Below are positions 5,730-10,629 of a stretch of DNA of 10,629 nucleotides, in pieces. A model generated the notes under the pieces. It saw only the letters and a program-made list of their open reading frames with translations, searched no databases and was not told the DNA's origin. Origin of the DNA: Bacillota bacterium (GTDB lineage: Bacteria; Bacillota; Dethiobacteria; Dethiobacterales; Dethiobacteraceae); contig QLUI01000034.1 of assembly GCA_018725345.1 (NCBI GenBank), forward strand, positions 1 to 10,629, given 5' to 3'. A program made the translations under genes and the position numbers. Positions within the stretch are counted from its first letter, which is position 1; each line of letters starts with the position of its first letter.

Positions 5730-6557
5730 ATGTTAGCCAGTATCGCCTATCTTGGGCCGGTTGGCACTTTCTCCGAAGAGGCGGCTAAGCGCTTTGCCGG
5801 CATTTTAGGGGGAGAATGTCACCTTACAGCATGTGCCACTATTACCGCCTGCGCCGATGCAGCGGAAGACGGGGTGGCACAATATGCAGTAGTGCCGCTA
5901 GAAAACTCCTTGGAGGGTTCTGTTCATGAAACATTAGATGTTTTAACGACGGGACTGCAACTAATGATTGTGGCTGAACTGATTTTAGTCATTAAACACG
6001 CGTTGTTAGTTGTCCCGGAGCATACAGGAGACATTAGTAAAATCTATTCCCATCCCCAGGCTTTGGCCCAGTGCAGGAATTATTTGCGCCGTCAATGGCC
6101 CAAGGCACAGTTGCTGCCTCTGTTAAGCACTGCGGATGCTGCGGCGTTTGTTGCTCGTGAAGGGACAGGTATTGCCGCCATCGGCAGCATAAATGCCGCA
6201 AAGCAATATGGTCTACGGGTATTGGCCAAGGAAATTCAGGACAGTGAAAACCAGACACGTTTTGTAGTTTTGGGCAAAGGAGCGGCAGTGCCCGGTCAAA
6301 TTCTGAAAACCTCTCTGTTATTTTCTGTGAAGAATGTGGCTGGCAGTTTGTTCGATGTGCTTCAGGCCTTTGCCGCAAATAAGGTTAACTTGACACGGAT
6401 TGAATCGCGGCCGGCAAAACGACAGTTGGGAGATTATATCTTTTTTGTGGATATAGACGGTTCTCCTGACGACATTAATGTGAAAATTGCGCTCAGGCAA
6501 GTTGCTGTCAACGCGGTGATGCTGAAGTTATTAGGCTCTTATCCGGTTCTTGTTTGA
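5730..6557 (+). CDS. pheA: Prephenate dehydratase, monofunctional, with ACT domain
   Basis: The enzyme converts prephenate to phenylpyruvate, the committed step to phenylalanine. The 275-residue protein is the monofunctional form, with no chorismate mutase domain. It opens with IAYLGPVGTFSEEAAKRF (5-22). PLENSLEGSVHETLDVL follows in the catalytic domain, and the conserved TRF triad is at 176-178 (NQTRFVVLG). The C-terminal ACT domain (about 190-270) has LTRIESRPAK (Glu225-Ser-Arg-Pro), the usual site of feedback inhibition by phenylalanine. AGGAGG at 5715-5720 is nine bases before the ATG. The gene is controlled by its own promoter and T-box and appears inserted between pth and fin, which adjoin in B. 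subtilis. Aromatic biosynthesis has no clear functional link to the neighbours. Confidence 0.96.
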   Translation: MLASIAYLGPVGTFSEEAAKRFAGILGGECHLTACATITACADAAEDGVAQYAVVPLENSLEGSVHETLDVLTTGLQLMIVAELILVIKHALLVVPEHTGDISKIYSHPQALAQCRNYLRRQWPKAQLLPLLSTADAAAFVAREGTGIAAIGSINAAKQYGLRVLAKEIQDSENQTRFVVLGKGAAVPGQILKTSLLFSVKNVAGSLFDVLQAFAANKVNLTRIESRPAKRQLGDYIFFVDIDGSPDDINVKIALRQVAVNAVMLKLLGSYPVLV

Positions 6558-6618
6558 CGTTGGCATAAATTCCGGCAATCTAGTTAATAATAGGGTGAAG
6601 TAATGTACGGAGGTTGTC

Positions 6619-6705
6619 ATGAATTGGGTAGCTGCGGGACTGCCATCGGCGGCAGCAGCATATGTTATGAACCGTTTTGCCTATGAAGTGCGGCAGGAAT
6701 TATAG
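6619..6705 (+). CDS. Possible small protein, 28 residues, unrecognised
   Basis: A short frame begins at ATG 6619 behind GGAGG at 6609-6613 (spacing five) and ends at TAG 6703-6705. The product starts MNWVAAGLPSAAAAYVMNRF and ends in a charged YEVRQEL tail, so it could form a short amphipathic or membrane-associated helix. I recognise no family. An overlapping frame from ATG 6603, with a weaker SD, encodes a 27-residue Cys/Gly-rich peptide starting MYGGCHELGSCG. Only one of the two, or neither, may be real. The SD is as good as that of neighbouring genes, but length alone gives little statistical support. It lies about 60 bp after pheA and 65 bp before fin. Confidence 0.35.
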   Translation: MNWVAAGLPSAAAAYVMNRFAYEVRQEL

Positions 6706-6770
6706 CTGCTTTTTTGGCACATGCGCTCTCGAACGCAGTCATACTCCTTCGTTCAGTAAAGAGGTGAGAA

Positions 6771-7001
6771 ATGCTGATTGTCTGGATCTGCCGAAACTGC
6801 GGACGCAGGATGGCGAGCGTGGAAGCATGCCAAGATAACCCGCGGGTGTCTGCGTTGACGGCGCAGGCAGAAGACGATATAATAGAAATTGACAGTTCGG
6901 GGAAGATGACCATTTATCTATTGTGTGAGGACTGTCTGGAAACCATTGGCACGGAGGAAGAAAGTGACATTATTTTTTTGCGCGGACCGGAAATTCATTA
7001 A
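6771..7001 (+). CDS. fin: Anti-sigma-F factor Fin (YabK family)
   Basis: In B. subtilis Fin (formerly YabK) is a small forespore protein that inhibits sigma-F and helps the switch to sigma-G. This 76-residue product has the same length and the expected treble-clef or zinc-ribbon cysteine pattern: WICRNCG (Cys7, Cys10) and LLCEDCLETI (Cys52, Cys55), with an acidic linker between. A further Cys20 is probably not a ligand. The position directly before mfd and downstream of pth is the same as in B. subtilis, and this gives most of the confidence, since overall identity looks modest. GAGGTGA at 6761-6767 immediately precedes the ATG. A sigma-F or sigma-G promoter would be expected, but I see no convincing one. 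The terminator at 7023-7050 closes the unit. Confidence 0.8.
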   Translation: MLIVWICRNCGRRMASVEACQDNPRVSALTAQAEDDIIEIDSSGKMTIYLLCEDCLETIGTEEESDIIFLRGPEIH

Positions 7002-7022
7002 TCGACCGGTCATAGTCTACAG

Positions 7023-7050
7023 AGGCCTTGTGAAAAACAAGGCCTATTTT
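7023..7050 (+). terminator. Rho-independent terminator after fin
   Basis: AGGCCTTG (7023-7030) and CAAGGCCT (7038-7045) form a perfect 8-bp stem with a seven-base loop, followed by ATTTTATGTTT. It starts 21 bases after the fin stop. A second inverted pair, GACCGG/CCGGTC (6985-6990/7006-7011), spans the stop codon but has no T tract. Confidence 0.8.
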
Positions 7051-7054
7051 ATGT

Positions 7055-7134
7055 TTGCATAGGAAATTATCTCTTTCAGGGAAGCTACGATCCTATGCAA
7101 GGGGGACGCTCCGGGGGAATCCCCCTTATTCTTG
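7055..7134 (+). repeat. Direct repeat, copy 1 (80 bp, two hairpins)
   Basis: This unit is identical to 7233-7313 except for one missing C in a C run. It folds as a perfect 10-bp stem, TTGCATAGGA/TCCTATGCAA (7055-7064/7091-7100), enclosing a 26-base loop with a small inner hairpin CTTT-CAGG-GAAG. A G-rich/C-rich hairpin follows (about 7101-7125), and the unit ends in TTATTCTTG. Identity across the loop as well as the stems shows a recent duplication or strong sequence constraint. No known riboswitch or insertion sequence is recognised. Confidence 0.9.
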
Positions 7135-7186
7135 CGGGGTGCTCAGGACCGTCAGGTCAACGCGATGTGGTGGCAACCCATAGCGG

Positions 7187-7233
7187 ATAAAAAAGACGTA
7201 TCCCAAGCAAAAAACACAAAGCGTCTTTTTTAT
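7187..7233. terminator. Terminator-like inverted repeat between the direct repeats
   Basis: ATAAAAAAGACG (7187-7198) and CGTCTTTTTTAT (7222-7233) are exact complements, 12 bp, with a 23-base loop. The GACG/CGTC core with T6 on one side and A6 on the other would act as a weak terminator in either direction. The right arm overlaps the first base of repeat copy 2. The rest of the 98-bp spacer holds GACC-GTCA-GGTC (7147-7158 area) and a bulged ATG(T)GGT-GGCA-ACCCAT hairpin (about 7165-7181). Confidence 0.55.
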
Positions 7234-7313
7234 TGCATAGGAAATTATCTCTTTCAGGGAAGCTACGATCCTATGCAAGGGGGACGCTCCGGGGGAATCC
7301 CCCCTTATTCTTG
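7233..7313 (+). repeat. Direct repeat, copy 2 (81 bp, two hairpins), in the mfd leader
   Basis: This is the second copy of the unit at 7055-7134, with six C residues instead of five in the C run (7299-7304) as the only difference. It ends 47 bases before the mfd start codon, so any transcript that enters mfd from upstream carries its hairpins in the 5' leader. Start-to-start spacing of the two copies is 178 bp. Confidence 0.9.
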
Positions 7314-7320
7314 TTTCCCG

Positions 7321-7335
7321 CAGAGATAATCTCTG
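7321..7335. repeat. Short palindrome upstream of mfd
   Basis: CAGAGATAATCTCTG is a perfect palindrome with 7-bp arms and a single central base, ending 25 bases before the mfd ATG. It contains GATAAT (7325-7330), which resembles a -10 element but has no matching -35. It could be an operator or a small hairpin. It is not the GAAC-N4-GTTC LexA box of Gram-positive bacteria. Confidence 0.5.
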
Positions 7336-7360
7336 GGTTAAAACTACGGGAGGGCACTAA

Positions 7361-10300
7361 ATGCTAAAAAAACTTGCCTCTGAACTATTGGCTATCCCGC
7401 AACTTGCTCCGCTTTTTGATGGCCTGGAAGGCACGATTCGAGCCCAGTTAGTTTATGGTTTGGATGATAGCGCCAGGAATCTGATGATGGCAGCCGTTCG
7501 TATCCATACAGGCAGGCCTGTGCTTCTAGTGGCGCACGATTCGCTTCAAGCTACAAAAATTTTTGAAGACTTGCTTGCTATCTTTAACGAAGAAGAAGTT
7601 TTCTACTTCCCCTCTCGGGACTTGTTTTACGGTTATACTCTGCTCTCTGCCAGCAAAGATGCGGCTGCGCAGAGAATCGCCGTACTGAAGGCACTGGCAG
7701 CCGGGAAAAACATTTTTGTGGTGACAACGATTTCAGCATTATTGACAAAAATGGCTCCGTTTGCGCCATGGCAGAATGCCTGTTTTTCCATCTCCTGTGG
7801 CCAGCAGCTATCTTTAGATTCCTTGCTCTTAGCGCTGACGTCTGTAGGCTACGAACGCGTGGAGATTGTGGATGTTCAAGGCCAAATTTCGCTCAGGGGA
7901 GGCATTTTAGATATTTTCCCGGTAGGGGAACCGTATCCCTATAGGCTAGAATTTTTTGGGGACGTGGTAGATTCAATTCGCTGTTTTGAGCTGTTGTCGC
8001 AGTGTTCACGTGAGACGGTCTCTGTTTTAGAGATCACTCCTTCCAGAGAGATGGTAGTGGGAGATGCAGAGCGGGCGGAAGCGTCGGCTGAGCTGCAAGC
8101 AGAAATGCGGCTGCTTGCCGAACAGACTGGCAAGCGGGCCTGTCCCGAGGCGGGAGGGCGTTTGCGTGAAATAGTCTCGGAACATCTTGAGCTGGTTAGG
8201 GAGGGAGTCTATTTCCCCGGCATGGAGCAGTATCTTCCTTATTTCTACGCTAAGGCTGCCTCACTGCCAGACTATTTTCCCAAAGAGACTTTGCTTTTTG
8301 TGGATGATCCGCTTCGCTGCCAGCAGGCGGCGGAACAACTTCTTAGCCAGTTAGGAGAAATGCAAAGCACTCTGCTCGCCCAAGGAGATATTATGTCAAG
8401 GCAGGCAGAACCTGCATGGACGTATGGTGAAGTTTTGGCAAATCCAGCTCGACAGCTTGTTGCTTTTTCACTTTTTACTCACAGTAGTACTCAGCACACC
8501 TACCGACGGACCATCTCGCTTAGTGTAAAGCCTGTCCCGCGCTTTCTTGGTCAATGGGATCTTTTTGCGGAGGAAGTAGGGCACTGGCGCAGGCAGGGTT
8601 ATCGGACGGTGATCCTTACCTCATCACGCGAACGCAGCACAGGTATTGCCGATGTATTGGCAGATAAAAATATTCCTGCTCATTATACTCTTTCTGAGCC
8701 GGAGTTTCTCCCCCGTACTGTTGTACTTTTGCATGGCACGCTTGAGGCCGGATTTGTGATTCCGGCTGTGAAATTAGCTGTGTTAGCAGAACAGGACATT
8801 TTGCCGCAAAAGAAAAAACGTCGACGGATTAAAGGGAAAGAAGGCATGCTGGTCGGCGATTATCATGAATTACAACTTGGCGACCATGTGGTACATGAAC
8901 AGCACGGCATCGGGCAATATCTGGGGTTGCGCACTCTGGCAGTAGGGGGTACGCAACGGGATTACCTGTATATCCAGTACGCCGGTAATGACAAGCTCTT
9001 CATCCCTATAGAACAGATTGGCCTGGTTCGTAAATATATCGGGGTGGAAGAAAAAAAGCTTAAACTGCATGCTTTGGGCGGCGGCGAGTGGAGTAGAGCG
9101 AAAGCGCGGGTTCAGGCTTCAGTACAGGATTTGGCCAAAGAACTACTGTCCCTTTATGCTGCCAGAGAAAGTGAGCCTGGCCACCAGTTTTCCCCTGATC
9201 ATCCCTGGCAAAAAGATTTTGAGGCAGCATTTCCATATGAAGAAACTCCGGATCAACTGCAGACCATTAGGGAAGTAAAGGAGGACATGGAAAAAATACA
9301 GCCTATGGATCGCCTTCTCTGTGGAGATGTGGGTTACGGGAAGACTGAAGTCGCTTTGCGAGCAGCTTTCAAAGCAGTAATCGACGGGATGCAGGCGGCA
9401 TTTTTAGTCCCCACCACCGTTTTGGCACAGCAACACCACCGCACTTTTATAGACAGGCTGGCAGGCTTTCCTGTAACAGTAGGCGTGTTAAGCCGCTTTC
9501 AAAGCGCGGCAGAACAAAAAGCGACCCTTTGCGGATTGCGGGAAGGGCAGATTGACTTGGTGGTGGGCACCCATCGCCTGCTCTCCCGAGATGTACGCTT
9601 TAAGAATTTGGGAATCCTGGTGGTTGATGAGGAACAGCGCTTTGGAGTCCGTCATAAAGAGCGGATAAAAATGTTAAAGAAAAATTTGGATGTGTTGACT
9701 ATTACGGCCACGCCAATTCCCAGGACGCTCCATATGTCCATGGTGGGTGTCCGGGATATATCTGTGATTGAAACGCCCCCTGAGGATCGTTATCCGATTC
9801 AAACTTATGTATTGGAATACGCCGATACATTAATTCGGGAAGCAGTAGGACGAGAGTTGAGTCGGGGAGGACAGGTATATTTTGTGCATAATCGAGTGCA
9901 ATCGATTGATCGCTGGGCGACCCGGCTTAGAGAGTTGCTGCCTGGGGTGCGCTTAGCGGTGGCACACGGGCAGATGGCAGAGGACCGATTGGAAGAGGAG
10001 ATGCTTGCTTTTTTGCACGGAGAATACGATCTGCTGCTCTCCACAACGATCATTGAGGCGGGCCTAGATATCCCAAATGTTAACACTATGATCATTCATG
10101 ATGCCGACAAATTCGGGTTGGCACAACTCTATCAGTTGCGAGGCCGAGTAGGTCGTTCCAACCGGATTGCCTATTGCTATCTTACGTATCAAAAAGATAA
10201 GGTACTGACGGAAGCGGCAGAAAAAAGGCTGCAGGCGATCAATGAGTTTACTGAACTTGGTTCTGGATTTAAAATTGCTTTGCGTGATTTGGAAATCCGT

Positions 10301-10629
10301 GGCGCCGGTAATATCCTGGGGACGGAGCAGCACGGGTTTATGATGACGGTTGGTTTTGATTTATACGTGAAGTTGTTGGAAGAAGCCATCCGCACCTACC
10401 AGGGCGAAGTGCGAGTAAAGAAAGTGCCTGCAAGAATTGAAGTGCAGGCAGATGCCTACCTTCCTGCCAGTTATATCGCGGACGCAAGGCAAAAGGTCAC
10501 TTTTTATCAAAAAGTTGCCTCTGTGGAGGAAATTCAGGAAATTGATGAAGCAAGAAAAGAACTTTCTGACCGCTATGGTCCTTTGCCCCCTGCAGCGCAA
10601 AACCTGCTAAACGTGGCGCACATCAGGCT
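7361..10629 (+). CDS. mfd: Transcription-repair coupling factor Mfd, 3' end cut by window
   Basis: Mfd is a DNA translocase that pushes stalled RNA polymerase off lesions and recruits UvrA. The frame is open for 1089 codons without a stop and continues past the window; about 60-90 residues should be missing. The UvrB-homology region includes RGGILDIFP (from Arg179). A basic linker KKKRRRIKGKEG precedes the RNA-polymerase-interacting CarD-like domain (about 505-570; GDHVVHEQHGIGQYLG). The superfamily 2 motor has Walker A GDVGYGKT (655-662), DEEQ (756-759), TATPIPRTL, STTIIEAGLDIPNVN and QLRGRVGRS. The translocation motif region includes DLEIRGAGNILG (976-987). The C-terminal domain D7, which masks UvrA binding, begins near the edge. 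GGGAGGG at 7348-7354 is six bases before the ATG. Its place after fin matches B. subtilis. Confidence 0.97.
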   Translation, partial: MLKKLASELLAIPQLAPLFDGLEGTIRAQLVYGLDDSARNLMMAAVRIHTGRPVLLVAHDSLQATKIFEDLLAIFNEEEVFYFPSRDLFYGYTLLSASKDAAAQRIAVLKALAAGKNIFVVTTISALLTKMAPFAPWQNACFSISCGQQLSLDSLLLALTSVGYERVEIVDVQGQISLRGGILDIFPVGEPYPYRLEFFGDVVDSIRCFELLSQCSRETVSVLEITPSREMVVGDAERAEASAELQAEMRLLAEQTGKRACPEAGGRLREIVSEHLELVREGVYFPGMEQYLPYFYAKAASLPDYFPKETLLFVDDPLRCQQAAEQLLSQLGEMQSTLLAQGDIMSRQAEPAWTYGEVLANPARQLVAFSLFTHSSTQHTYRRTISLSVKPVPRFLGQWDLFAEEVGHWRRQGYRTVILTSSRERSTGIADVLADKNIPAHYTLSEPEFLPRTVVLLHGTLEAGFVIPAVKLAVLAEQDILPQKKKRRRIKGKEGMLVGDYHELQLGDHVVHEQHGIGQYLGLRTLAVGGTQRDYLYIQYAGNDKLFIPIEQIGLVRKYIGVEEKKLKLHALGGGEWSRAKARVQASVQDLAKELLSLYAARESEPGHQFSPDHPWQKDFEAAFPYEETPDQLQTIREVKEDMEKIQPMDRLLCGDVGYGKTEVALRAAFKAVIDGMQAAFLVPTTVLAQQHHRTFIDRLAGFPVTVGVLSRFQSAAEQKATLCGLREGQIDLVVGTHRLLSRDVRFKNLGILVVDEEQRFGVRHKERIKMLKKNLDVLTITATPIPRTLHMSMVGVRDISVIETPPEDRYPIQTYVLEYADTLIREAVGRELSRGGQVYFVHNRVQSIDRWATRLRELLPGVRLAVAHGQMAEDRLEEEMLAFLHGEYDLLLSTTIIEAGLDIPNVNTMIIHDADKFGLAQLYQLRGRVGRSNRIAYCYLTYQKDKVLTEAAEKRLQAINEFTELGSGFKIALRDLEIRGAGNILGTEQHGFMMTVGFDLYVKLLEEAIRTYQGEVRVKKVPARIEVQADAYLPASYIADARQKVTFYQKVASVEEIQEIDEARKELSDRYGPLPPAAQNLLNVAHIR

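Noticed and set aside
6740..6745. CATACT as the -10 of a sigma-F or sigma-G promoter for fin
   Set aside because: The hexamer resembles CATACTA, but no matching -35 is visible at the required spacing.
7055..7313. CRISPR array or guanidine-II (mini-ykkC) riboswitch
   Set aside because: There are only two 80-bp units with one spacer, unlike CRISPR. The ACG-containing segments do not form the two GGGACGRCCC-type hairpins of mini-ykkC.
7132..7329. A 65-residue + frame across the spacer and repeat copy 2
   Set aside because: It consists of repeat and hairpin sequence, has no SD and gives a low-complexity product of no known type.
9018..9278. An 86-residue + frame within mfd
   Set aside because: It is an out-of-frame shadow; the mfd frame runs uninterrupted through it with conserved RNA-polymerase-interacting domain and motor sequence.
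7361..10629. A frameshift or internal stop in mfd
   Set aside because: I translated the whole frame from 7361 to the window end and found no stop; all expected motifs are in the one frame.

Overview
The window looks like chromosomal DNA of a low- to mid-GC, endospore-forming Firmicute. The evidence is a SpoVG gene behind a good sigma-H-type promoter, a Fin-like anti-sigma-F zinc-ribbon protein, a T-box leader, strong AGGAGG-type ribosome binding sites throughout, and a gene order that closely follows the Bacillus subtilis block ispE-purR-yabJ-spoVG-gcaD(glmU)-prs-ctc-pth(spoVC)-fin(yabK)-mfd. The lineage is probably clostridial or Negativicutes-like (Sporomusaceae type). That placement rests on general impression and not on a diagnostic marker. 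Every gene is on the + strand.

Layout. 1-39 is the tail of a dispersed intergenic repeat. 61-906 is ispE (isoprenoid precursor kinase) and 927-1676 is a MobA-like nucleotidyltransferase of unknown substrate, sitting where B. subtilis has purR-yabJ. 1680-1778 carries a sigma-H promoter overlapped by a perfect 11-bp inverted repeat, followed by spoVG (1779-2054) and a terminator. 2106-2222 is a second, longer copy of the dispersed repeat, with three hairpins. Next come glmU (2307-3692), prs (3764-4705) and pth (4746-5333). No ctc gene separates prs from pth.

5334-5729 holds a sigma-A-like promoter and a phenylalanine-type T-box leader with its terminator, controlling pheA (prephenate dehydratase, 5730-6557). 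This amino-acid biosynthesis unit is inserted into an otherwise housekeeping and sporulation block. A possible 28-residue ORF (6619-6705) precedes fin (6771-7001). After the fin terminator, 7055-7313 contains two almost identical 80/81-bp direct repeats, each built of two hairpins and separated by 98 bp that themselves hold a terminator-like inverted repeat. A short palindrome follows, and then mfd starts at 7361 and runs off the window end.

How the genes relate. ispE feeds isoprenoid (undecaprenyl carrier) synthesis, glmU makes UDP-GlcNAc for the wall, and prs makes PRPP for nucleotides, His and Trp. pth rescues peptidyl-tRNA, mfd couples repair to transcription, and spoVG and fin are developmental regulators. 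pheA appears to be a separately regulated unit that responds to uncharged tRNA-Phe. The coding genes are ordinary. The least explained parts are non-coding: the two repeat families and the inverted repeat over the spoVG promoter.
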